Source: Planctomycetota bacterium
Lineage (GTDB): Bacteria; Planctomycetota; UBA1135; JAKEFM01
NCBI GenBank assembly: GCA_022616055.1
Contig: JAKEFM010000223.1
Location: 1 to 64,000 of the forward strand
Direction of reading: 5' to 3'
Length of the DNA stretch: 64,000 nt
The notes beneath the pieces were generated by a model. That model saw only the letters and a program-made list of their open reading frames with translations. It did not search any database and was not told the origin of the DNA. The translations under genes and the position numbers were made by a program. Of this stretch, positions 49,775-57,287 are shown one piece after another (within the stretch, counting starts at the first letter, position 1; the number at the start of each line of letters is the position of its first letter).

Positions 49775-51447
49775 GGGAGAGTCTCCTCCTCGACGACCCC
49801 CGCGCCCTCGACGAGCCGGTAGCGCCGTCCCGGGAGGAGGGGCCCCGCGGCGTCGAGCCGTCCCGAGGGCCAGCGCACCTCGACGCGCCCGGACCCCGCC
49901 ACGCCGAAGACGAGGCGCGGGTCGCTCGAGGACTGGAAGGAGGCATTCCTCCGGACCTCGCGGGCCTGGCTCGTTCCCCCCGCCTCGAGCCGGACGAGGG
50001 CGCCGAGGGCGTCGCGGCTCGACCGGACGCCGCGCAGGTCGAGGACGATCCTCCCCGCCGTCCCGGCGTCGTTCCGCAGGAGGGCAGGGGCGGCATCGAT
50101 CGGGAGGACGACGACATCCGTGTCGCCGTCGCCGTCGACGTCGCCGAAGGCGGCGCCGCGGCCCCCGCGCACCGAATCGACCGCCTCCTCCGACTTCCCC
50201 CGCCGCTCGAGGAATCGCCGCCCGGACGGGCCGGGGACGTTCTCGAAGAGCTGGCAGCGCTGGCGGTAGGCCGTCCCCGTGTCCGGGTCGTCGGCCTGCG
50301 GGTAGACGTGGCCGTTCGCGACGAACAAGTCGAGGTCGGCGTCGAGGTCGACGTCGAGGAAGGAGAGGCCCCAGGAGAGGTAGGGGAGGGTCGGGGCCCC
50401 GAGCCCCGTCGAGTAGGTGGCGTTGTCGAAGAGGAGGCCCCCGGTGTTCCGGTAGAGCGTCGTCGTCTCGTCGCTGAAGTTCCCGACGACGAGGTCGGGG
50501 AGCCCGTCGCCGTCGAAGTCCCCCGCGTCGACCCCCATCCCCGCCTGGGCGAGCCCGGTCTCGGAGAGCGCGACGCCCGCCTCCACGCCGACCTCGACCA
50601 GGGTCCCGGCGTCGTTGCGGAAGAGGAGGTTCGGCATCGAGTCGTTGGCGACGTAGATCTCGTCGTCCCCGTCGAGGTCGAGGTCGGCGGCGACGGCGCC
50701 GAGCCCGTAGGAGGCGGCGGCCGCGCCGGCTCCGCAGCGCTTCGAGACGTCCTCGAAGCGGCCGTCCCCGAGGTTGCGGTAGACCCGGTCCGGCGTCGGG
50801 GCGAAGCCGTGGGGTCCGCAGAAGACCTCCCGTCCCTTCCAGCGGCACGGGACGCGGTCGATCGACCCCTTCGGGGGACGGTGGGCGTCGAAGTCGAGGT
50901 AGTTGGCAACGTAGAGGTCGAGGGACCCGTCGAGGTCGAGGTCGAACCAGACGGCGGAGGTGCTCCAGGCGGGGTCGTCGACTCCGGCCGCCGCCCCGAC
51001 CTCCCGGAACCGGCCCCCGTCGTTACGAAAGAGTGCGTCGTGTCCGTAGGCCGTAACGTGGACGTCGACGTCCCCGTCCCCGTCGAAGTCGGCCGCCGCG
51101 GCCCCGTTCCACCATCCGCGCCGCTCGAGGCCGCTCGCGCCCGTGGCGTCCTCGAACCGCCACCCCCCGAGGTTGCGGTAGAGGCGGTTCCCCTCCCCCT
51201 CTCCCCGGACCCACGACTCGATCGTGGTCCCCTGGGTGACGAACAGATCCAGGTCCCCGTCGCCGTCGAAGTCCGCGAGAGCCGGCCCGTTCCCGTTCGC
51301 CTCGAGGATGTAGGCCTTCGCCGGGGAGCCGCAGACGTTGCGGAGGTCGACCCCCGAGGCCGCGCCCACGTCCGAGAAGGTCGGTCTTCCCCGCTCCTGA
51401 ATCGGGAAGGCGGCCGCGAGGAGGAGGAGGGGAGAGGGTCGAGCCAC
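49771..51447 (-). CDS. CRTAC1-type FG-GAP/ASPIC-UnbV secreted protein
   Basis: 558 residues from GTG 51447. A signal-like N-terminus (SPLLLLAAAFPIQERG) precedes a beta-propeller of FG-GAP/VCBS repeats, each with a calcium loop such as DFDGDGDLDLFV, DFDGDGDVDVHV, DLDLDGDDEIYV, DFDGDGLPDLVV and DVDGDGDTDVVV. The C-terminal domain (from about 475, LGALVRLEAGGTSQAREV) matches ASPIC/UnbV. Such extracellular, integrin-alpha-like proteins are abundant in Planctomycetes; their role (adhesion, glycan binding) is mostly unknown. Divergent from the large lipoprotein at 51792 across 344 bp. Confidence 0.92.
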   Translation of the reverse strand: MARPSPLLLLAAAFPIQERGRPTFSDVGAASGVDLRNVCGSPAKAYILEANGNGPALADFDGDGDLDLFVTQGTTIESWVRGEGEGNRLYRNLGGWRFEDATGASGLERRGWWNGAAAADFDGDGDVDVHVTAYGHDALFRNDGGRFREVGAAAGVDDPAWSTSAVWFDLDLDGSLDLYVANYLDFDAHRPPKGSIDRVPCRWKGREVFCGPHGFAPTPDRVYRNLGDGRFEDVSKRCGAGAAAASYGLGAVAADLDLDGDDEIYVANDSMPNLLFRNDAGTLVEVGVEAGVALSETGLAQAGMGVDAGDFDGDGLPDLVVGNFSDETTTLYRNTGGLLFDNATYSTGLGAPTLPYLSWGLSFLDVDLDADLDLFVANGHVYPQADDPDTGTAYRQRCQLFENVPGPSGRRFLERRGKSEEAVDSVRGGRGAAFGDVDGDGDTDVVVLPIDAAPALLRNDAGTAGRIVLDLRGVRSSRDALGALVRLEAGGTSQAREVRRNASFQSSSDPRLVFGVAGSGRVEVRWPSGRLDAAGPLLPGRRYRLVEGAGVVEEETLP

Positions 51448-51791
51448 GCGGGGATTCTAGGAGGCGGGAGATCCCCCCCGTCCGGCTGGGCATCCGATTT
51501 GGATTGCGGTCCTCCGTTCCGGTCTCGGAGCTCGGCTGGAGCGCCCCGGGAGTTCGGGGGCCGGGCTCCGGGGCCGTTTGAACAGGCAGCCGCGCTTCGT
51601 GCGGGCGCGCACGCCCGTGCCTCCTCGGCGCACATGACCTGTGTCGGAGAGGGACAGACGAGGGGCTTCCCCACCTCAACCTGCCCGGCACTTGGTTTGG
51701 GGCGTCCCTCGTGGCGCTCTGACGGAATTCCCCGCGCGGCCGGCCCGGCCGTCCCGCGGAAGGGGTTCTCTGCCCCTGAAGAGGACGTCCC
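51448..51791. other. Divergent intergenic region, 344 bp
   Basis: No gene seen. It holds a TAGAAT box (51454-51459, minus strand) close to the CRTAC1 start, a GC palindrome around GCGCGGCCGGCCCGGCCGT, and a good ribosome binding site (GAAGAGGA) before the ATG at 51792. No convincing promoter for the plus-strand lipoprotein gene was found. Confidence 0.4.
51454..51459 (-). promoter_or_regulatory. TAGAAT -10 box for the CRTAC1-type gene
   Basis: TAGAAT ends 6 nt before the GTG start at 51447, implying a leaderless transcript. It repeats the layout seen before the uracil-DNA glycosylase. No -35 box is evident. Confidence 0.4.
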
Positions 51792-54700
51792 ATGTCCTTC
51801 TCCAGGGCGATTGGCCTCGCGTGCTTCGCGGCGGCGGTCTCGTGCGGCGGCGGGGGGGACGGCGGTTCCTCGGGGGGCCTCGTCCTCGAGGAGATCCGGT
51901 GGGGGAGGCTCGTCGAGGTCCGGGACGCCGCCGACGCGATCCTCCACCCGGAGTTCTTGGTCGCCGAGGGGATCTCGACCGACCTCCTCGACTACGAGAT
52001 GACGACCTTTCCGGTGACGGGGGGGACGGTCCTCCGGATCCTCCCCGCCCCCGGCACTCCGGCCTACGACGCGGCGCTCGCCGCGCTGGAGACGGGGCTG
52101 GGGTTCGTCGCGCCGAAGGGGCCCGACTCGCCTCCTCCGTACTCGATGGTCCCGCGGAACGCGGCGCTCCGCCTCCGGTTCAACCAGCCGGTCAACCCCG
52201 CGACCGTGACGGCGCAGAACCTGCGCGTCCTCTCGGGCGAGGTCTCGCTGGAGGTCCGGCTCGAGGTCGACCCCGAGGATCGCCGCGCGATCCTCCTCGA
52301 CCCCGTCATCTCCGCGGCCGAGAGCTCGGCGAGCGGGCTCGCGGTGAACGCCCTCGGATTCCCCGCCGCCGCGACCGCGGTCGTCCCGAACCTCGAGCTG
52401 CGGATCCCGACCCGACGCGACCCGTCCGCCGGCCAGAACACCCTCCTCCGCGCCGCCTCCGGCTCCTCCCTCGAGGACGACGACGCCGAGGACGGCGCCG
52501 ACCTGGTGCGCGTCTTCCGCTCCGGGGGGACGGCCACGGCGGACCCCAACCGCGGTTTCCTCACGGACTACGTCCCGCCGGCCCTCATCGGGGTGCAGCC
52601 GGTGTCGATCTGCGCCGTGGCGCCGGGGCCGGGCGGGAGGCAAGCGGTCTCCTTCGGGTACCTCGTCGGCTCCTGCGCGATGGCCCCGGAGCGCGGCGAC
52701 GTGATCCAGCAGGGGGACGCCCTCGCCCTCGTCGTGTCGGTCCTCGCGACGATCGCCTCCTGCGGGCCCCCCGCCTTTTCGGTCGCCGAGGTCCTCGTCC
52801 AGCCGCTGCGCGCGGGGGGCGCGGGCCCGCTCCTCCCCCTCGAGACGGGCGGCGCCTCGATCCACCTCCGGTTCGAGCCGGGGGAGGACGACCCCCCGGC
52901 GTGCTTCGTCCAGTTCGTGCCGGAGCCCCTCGCGCCGCCCGCCGGGGGGATCGACCCCGCCGCCGTCGCCCGCCTGCGCTTCTCCGAGCCGATGGACCCC
53001 GCGACGCTCGGGGCGTTCGACGGGCTGACGATGACGACGGTCGACCCGGACCTGGCGGGCACCCCCGCGCCGCGAGACTTCGTCATCGGGGAGGTCGCTC
53101 CCTCCGTCGACCTCCAGGAGTTCGCCTTCGTCCCCGCGCTCCCGATCCCGCACGTCGCGGGAGCCGGCGAGCCCCGCTACCTGAACCTCGCCTCGGGCGC
53201 CGCGGGACCGACCGACCTCGCGGGGAACCCGGTGGCGGGGTCGGGGATCTCCCTCCTCTTCACGATCGACCCGTCCGCGCCGACGGCGAACATGGGAGGC
53301 TTCGCGCTCCGGTTCGGCTCCGTCAACGAGACGAGCTTCGACCTCGGGCCCCCCGACCTCGGGGGAGACCCGCCCGTTCCGGAAGGAGGGCTGCCCGACA
53401 TCTCCGGGCAGGTCGTCCTCTCGCCTGGAGAGCTGCGGGGGCGCGGGGTGCTGCGATTCTCGCGGGCCGCCGACCCGGGCAACCTCTTCGTGGGGGCCGC
53501 TCCGGTCCAGCTCGCGGTCGGGCTGATCACCCCGCTCACTTCCTGGGGGAGCCGTCTCCTCACGCTCTGGCGACACGTCGACCTCGGGCTCGGAGGACAG
53601 GAGGTGGGGGAGATGAACCTCGACGTGGAGCGGCTCGCCTGGGCCCCCTTCCAGTCGGGCGTGGGCCCCCAGGGCCCGCCCGTCTTCCCGAACCTCCTGC
53701 CGCGAGTGCGGATCGACCTCGCCCACGCCTACTACTTCCCCGACGAGGCGATCAACCCCGTCACGCTCCTCCCGCAGTGGCCCGCCTCGGGGCTCGACCT
53801 GGCGAAGTTCCAGCCGACGATCCCTCCGACCGCGACGAATCCGGGGGGGGAGATCTCGAACGTCTTCGCCTACCACCGCTGGAACCCGGCGGCGAACGGC
53901 GGGCTCGGGGGGGTCGAGGTGAACCCGCCCCTCACGGTCTTCGACGGGCCCTACGCGATCAACCCGCTCGACCTCTTCGCCGTGCCGGAGTCCGGGTTCC
54001 TGATGCTCCCCTATCCCTCCTTCACGCAGACCTACACGTGGCGCGACACGGGCTACCCCTTCCGCCGGAAGGGAGCGCCGGGAGGGGACGGCGTCGAGCC
54101 CGAGCGCTGGCTCACCGTCCTCGGGGCGCCGCGACCCCGCCTCTACGCGGCGGGCCAGGTCCCCTCGGTCTGCCTCCCCCTCCTCCTCCAGATCCGGTCC
54201 TACCCGCAGGCCGACGCCGGCCCGTTCGCGACCGTCAACCAGCTCCAGGTCTCGCTGATGGTCAACTCCTCCACGAACCCCCAGCTCGCGCCTCCCTTCT
54301 TCCGGATCTTCTCCACGGGAGGGTTCAACGGCGCCGGCACCCTCGTCCTCAAGGACCCCGAGGCGAACGTCCCGGACGGCGGCTTCAACGCGGCCGGAGC
54401 GCCGACGGCCCCCGCGGGCCCCGAGCTCTACTGGGGACGGGCCGACTTCGTCACGCGCGTGACCCGGTGCTTCACCCACTGGTTCGACCTCGGCGCCGGG
54501 AGCCCGGGGGGCCCGACCTTCGTCCCTCCGCTGATCGAGCCGCGGGCGGAGGGCCAGCCGGCCGGCACGAGCGTGAAGGTCGAGTTCCGCGGGGCGAGCG
54601 GGGTCGCGGGGAGCTGCCTGGGCCCGTCGCCCGCCTGCCCGGAGCTGAACGACGCCTCCTCCGCGAACGTCTACGGCATCTACCTGCAGAGCCCGCTGGG

Positions 54701-54914
54701 CGAGCCTCCGAACCAGGCGCCGACGACGCGGATCACGGGCGTGGCGCCCCCCTTCGCCTCGGGCCCGCAGGCGGCCGTCCTCGACGAGTGGACCGACGAC
54801 CTCACGTGGCTCAACGGCCGGCGTTATCTCCAGATCCGGTTCACGTTCCTCTCGAACCGGACGACGGGGGAGGTGCCGAGGATCTCCTCCCTCGGGGTGG
54901 CCTACGCCCGCTAG
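51792..54914 (+). CDS. Large lipoprotein with SbsA-type Ig-like modules
   Basis: 1040 residues, ATG with GAAGAGGA upstream. The lipoprotein signal ends AAAVSC, followed by a Gly-rich tether (GGGGDGGSSGG). Two bacterial Ig-like (SbsA/Big_5) modules are visible: around residue 120 (MVPRNAALRLRFNQPVNPAT) and around 385 (VARLRFSEPMDPATLGAF). The rest is beta-rich with repeated NP, DG and Tyr-containing turns, e.g. FQPTIPPTATNPGGE and LNDASSANVYGIYLQ. No enzyme motif was found. Likely an outer-membrane-anchored surface or periplasmic structural protein, of a type common in Planctomycetota with no assigned function. Confidence 0.8.
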   Translation: MSFSRAIGLACFAAAVSCGGGGDGGSSGGLVLEEIRWGRLVEVRDAADAILHPEFLVAEGISTDLLDYEMTTFPVTGGTVLRILPAPGTPAYDAALAALETGLGFVAPKGPDSPPPYSMVPRNAALRLRFNQPVNPATVTAQNLRVLSGEVSLEVRLEVDPEDRRAILLDPVISAAESSASGLAVNALGFPAAATAVVPNLELRIPTRRDPSAGQNTLLRAASGSSLEDDDAEDGADLVRVFRSGGTATADPNRGFLTDYVPPALIGVQPVSICAVAPGPGGRQAVSFGYLVGSCAMAPERGDVIQQGDALALVVSVLATIASCGPPAFSVAEVLVQPLRAGGAGPLLPLETGGASIHLRFEPGEDDPPACFVQFVPEPLAPPAGGIDPAAVARLRFSEPMDPATLGAFDGLTMTTVDPDLAGTPAPRDFVIGEVAPSVDLQEFAFVPALPIPHVAGAGEPRYLNLASGAAGPTDLAGNPVAGSGISLLFTIDPSAPTANMGGFALRFGSVNETSFDLGPPDLGGDPPVPEGGLPDISGQVVLSPGELRGRGVLRFSRAADPGNLFVGAAPVQLAVGLITPLTSWGSRLLTLWRHVDLGLGGQEVGEMNLDVERLAWAPFQSGVGPQGPPVFPNLLPRVRIDLAHAYYFPDEAINPVTLLPQWPASGLDLAKFQPTIPPTATNPGGEISNVFAYHRWNPAANGGLGGVEVNPPLTVFDGPYAINPLDLFAVPESGFLMLPYPSFTQTYTWRDTGYPFRRKGAPGGDGVEPERWLTVLGAPRPRLYAAGQVPSVCLPLLLQIRSYPQADAGPFATVNQLQVSLMVNSSTNPQLAPPFFRIFSTGGFNGAGTLVLKDPEANVPDGGFNAAGAPTAPAGPELYWGRADFVTRVTRCFTHWFDLGAGSPGGPTFVPPLIEPRAEGQPAGTSVKVEFRGASGVAGSCLGPSPACPELNDASSANVYGIYLQSPLGEPPNQAPTTRITGVAPPFASGPQAAVLDEWTDDLTWLNGRRYLQIRFTFLSNRTTGEVPRISSLGVAYAR

Positions 54915-54927
54915 GGACTCCGCGCGG

Positions 54928-54955
54928 TTGACAGGGGGAACTCCCCCGCTACCTT
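54928..54955 (+). promoter_or_regulatory. Promoter candidate for the SPOR-like gene
   Basis: Perfect -35 TTGACA, 16-nt spacer, TACCTT (3 of 6), 22 nt before the ATG at 54978. The spacer itself is a perfect 5-bp inverted repeat GGGGG-AACT-CCCCC, possibly an operator or part of the upstream gene's terminator. Confidence 0.5.
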
Positions 54956-54977
54956 CTCCGCGCATTCAGGGGCGGCC

Positions 54978-55595
54978 ATGGCATCCAAGAAGATCCTCCT
55001 CGAGGTCCTCACGACCGATCGCAACCGCGTGGCGCCGGCGCCGCCGCGCCCGAAGAAGGATAAGGAGGAGAGACGGCGCGAGAAGCGCGCGTCCCGTCCC
55101 ATCTCGCTCCCGCACCCGACGACCCAGAGCCTCCTCCTCGTCCTCGCGGGGGTCGTGGTCATGGTGGTCGCGTACGGCGTCGGATTCTGGCGGGGCCGAA
55201 ACGCCGGCTCGACCCCTCCGGACCTCTCCACGGCCGCCCGGGTCCCGGACCTCCTCGACCGGGTCGGGGACGAGCCCGTCCCGCCGAAGCCGATCGCCCC
55301 GAACCCGCCGCCCGCCAAGTCGCCTTCCGGGTTGGGCTGGGTGGTCCAGCTCGTCTCCTACGAGAAGAGCCCGAAGAACGAGACGCTCGCGCTCCACGTG
55401 AAGGACGAGCTGACGAAGGCCGGCCTTCCCCACGCGGGAGCCTGGGAGGTGGGAGGCATGTTCGTCGTCACCGTCGGTTCCTTCGCCACGAAAGACGACC
55501 CCGCCCTCGCGGCGCTCCTGGCGAGGGTGAAGGAGATGCCCTTCGAGCGGGAGAAGGCCCCGTTCGCCGGGGCCCGGATCCGGGAACTTCAGTAG
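54978..55595 (+). CDS. SPOR-like single-pass membrane protein
   Basis: 205 residues. A basic cytoplasmic N-terminus (residues 1-47, with PRPKKDKEERRREKRAS) leads to one membrane helix at about 50-68 (SLLLVLAGVVVMVVAYGVGF). After a Pro-rich linker, the C-terminal 85 residues (GWVVQLVSYEKSPKNETLAL ... FVVTVGSFATKDDPALAALL) have the beta-alpha-beta-beta-alpha-beta layout of SPOR domains. SPOR domains bind denuded peptidoglycan at division sites, so a division or wall role is likely. It is followed after 43 bp by the PVC small basic protein gene. Confidence 0.75.
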   Translation: MASKKILLEVLTTDRNRVAPAPPRPKKDKEERRREKRASRPISLPHPTTQSLLLVLAGVVVMVVAYGVGFWRGRNAGSTPPDLSTAARVPDLLDRVGDEPVPPKPIAPNPPPAKSPSGLGWVVQLVSYEKSPKNETLALHVKDELTKAGLPHAGAWEVGGMFVVTVGSFATKDDPALAALLARVKEMPFEREKAPFAGARIRELQ

Positions 55596-55638
55596 CCCCG
55601 TTCCCTCCGGTAGACTTCCGGGCCACCCGGAGTCCCCG

Positions 55639-55977
55639 ATGTCGATCCACGCGAGTCTCCGCACGCGGGGAAAGCTCACCCGCGAGCGGAACGTCTGGTC
55701 CCGCCTCGAACGCCTCCTCTTCCTCGAGAAGGAGGGGAAGTGGAAGGACGGGGACTCCATCTTCGGCCTGCCCAAGGTGCGCACGCGCCTCAAGGGGGCG
55801 GCGAAGAAGAAGGCGAAGAAGGCGGCGGCCGAGCCGGGCGCCGAGGGCGCGGCGGCGGCGACGACGGTCGCCTCCCCCGAGCCGGCGGCGAAGCCCTCCC
55901 AGGCGTCGGTGAAGGCGGCGGCGAAGGCAGCGGCCGCCGAGAAGAAGAAGGAGCGGGGCGGCAAGGGAGCGAAGTAG
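55639..55977 (+). CDS. PVC-group small basic protein with Lys/Ala tail
   Basis: 112 residues. The first 55 (SIHASLRTRGKLTRERNVWS, then KEGKWKDGDSIFGLPKVRTR) match the small basic protein found across Planctomycetes, Verrucomicrobia and Chlamydiae (TIGR04137-type), a signature of the PVC group thought to bind nucleic acid or ribosomes. Family members are usually about 60-90 residues. Here residues 56-112 form a Lys/Ala/Glu-rich tail (KKKAKKAAAEP, AAKAAAAEKKKERGGKGAK) reminiscent of histone H1-like proteins. The match is strong enough to place the organism in this group. A weak TTCAGT-17-TAGACT promoter lies at 55588-55616. Confidence 0.88.
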   Translation: MSIHASLRTRGKLTRERNVWSRLERLLFLEKEGKWKDGDSIFGLPKVRTRLKGAAKKKAKKAAAEPGAEGAAAATTVASPEPAAKPSQASVKAAAKAAAAEKKKERGGKGAK

Positions 55978-56099
55978 CGCGGGTCGCTTTGTCCCCGCGA
56001 ACCCCCTCCGAGCGGACCCGGCCCGGGCGCAGGCCTCCCCCCCCTCCCGGAGGGGGCGTCGAACGCGCGCGTTCCTCCCCCGTCCGCCTCGCCTCCCGG

Positions 56100-57287
56100 A
56101 TGTCGGGGATCGAGGCGAGCGGGATCCGGAAGATGTTCGAGCTCGTCTCCTCGATGGAGGACCCGATCAACCTCTCGATCGGGCAGCCCGACTTCGACGC
56201 GCCGCCGGAAGTGAAGGAGGCGGCGATCCGGGCGATCCGCGACGGGCGCAACAAGTACACGGTCACCCAGGGGCTCCCCGAGCTGAACGAGCGGATCCTC
56301 GCGCGCCTGGCGGCGCGCGACGGCCGCCGCCCGGAGAGCTCGATCCTCACGGCGGGCGTCTCGGGGGGGCTCACGCTCGCCTTCCTCGTCCTCCTCGAGG
56401 CGGGGGACGAGGTCCTCCTCCCCGACCCGGGCTTCGTCCTCTACCGCCACCTCGCGCGCGTCGCGGGGGCGAGCCCGGTCTTCTACGACCTCTATCCCGA
56501 CTTCCGGATCGACGTCGCGAAGATCGAGGCCGCCCTCACGCCGCGGACGAAGGTCCTCCTCGTCAACACCCCGAACAACCCGACGGGGGCCGTCGTCTCG
56601 GAGGAGGAGTCCCGCGCCCTCGTCGACCTCGCCGAGCGGCGGGGCCTCTTCCTCGTCGCCGACGAGATCTACGAGGCGTTCGTCTACGACGCCCCCTTCC
56701 GGTCGGTCGGGGCCTTCAGCGACCGCGTGCTCCTCCTCGGGGGATTCTCGAAGACCTACGGCGTCCCCGGGTGGAGGCTCGGCTGGGCGGCGGGGCCGCA
56801 CGCCGTCGTCGACGCGATGCGGACGCTCCAGCAGTTCACCTTCGTCTGCGCCCCCTCGATCGCGCAGCACGCCGCCCTCGCCGCCCTCGACCTCGACGTC
56901 CGCCCCTGGATCGAGGCGTACCGCCGAAAGCGCGACCTCGTCGTCGAGGGCCTCCGGGGCGCCTACCGCCTCGTCGAGCCGGGGGGATCCTTCTACGCCT
57001 TCCCCGAGCTGCCCCCGGGCGTGGCCGAATCGGACTTCGTCGCGCGCGCGCTCGAGCGACGCCTCCTCCTCGTCCCCGGCTCGGCCTTCTCAGCGCGCGC
57101 CACGCACTTCCGCATCTCCTTCGCCGCTCCCGACGAGGAGCTGCGCCGCGGCCTCGGGGTGCTCCGCTCCCTCGCGGGGGAGCGCCCCCCGTCGCGGACC
57201 GGTGGGCGAGGGCTCGACTCCCGGCCCGGAGGAGGGAAGATGCGAGCCGAGGGGTCCGCCCCGGGGGCCCCGGGAGTCCTGCGATGA
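56100..57287 (+). CDS. Class I/II aminotransferase (aspartate aminotransferase-like)
   Basis: 395 residues from ATG 56100; the track extension to 55740 passes through the PVC gene in another frame. Landmarks of the fold-type I enzyme are INLSIGQPDFDAP at the start, KYTVTQGLPELNERI, VNTPNNPTGAV (the conserved NPTG), DEIYEAF (Asp contacting the PLP ring nitrogen), GGFSKTYGVPGWRLGW (Lys forming the Schiff base with PLP), and the substrate Arg near the end in THFRISFA. It transfers amino groups between amino and keto acids (aspartate or aromatic side chain cannot be separated). Its stop overlaps the S9 peptidase start (ATGA), fitting peptide and amino-acid catabolism. Confidence 0.92.
   Translation: MSGIEASGIRKMFELVSSMEDPINLSIGQPDFDAPPEVKEAAIRAIRDGRNKYTVTQGLPELNERILARLAARDGRRPESSILTAGVSGGLTLAFLVLLEAGDEVLLPDPGFVLYRHLARVAGASPVFYDLYPDFRIDVAKIEAALTPRTKVLLVNTPNNPTGAVVSEEESRALVDLAERRGLFLVADEIYEAFVYDAPFRSVGAFSDRVLLLGGFSKTYGVPGWRLGWAAGPHAVVDAMRTLQQFTFVCAPSIAQHAALAALDLDVRPWIEAYRRKRDLVVEGLRGAYRLVEPGGSFYAFPELPPGVAESDFVARALERRLLLVPGSAFSARATHFRISFAAPDEELRRGLGVLRSLAGERPPSRTGGRGLDSRPGGGKMRAEGSAPGAPGVLR

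Noticed and set aside
50308-52002. 564-aa plus ORF opposite the CRTAC1 gene
   Set aside because: It is the reverse reading of the calcium-binding repeats, giving repetitive Val/Glu-rich sequence without a signal.
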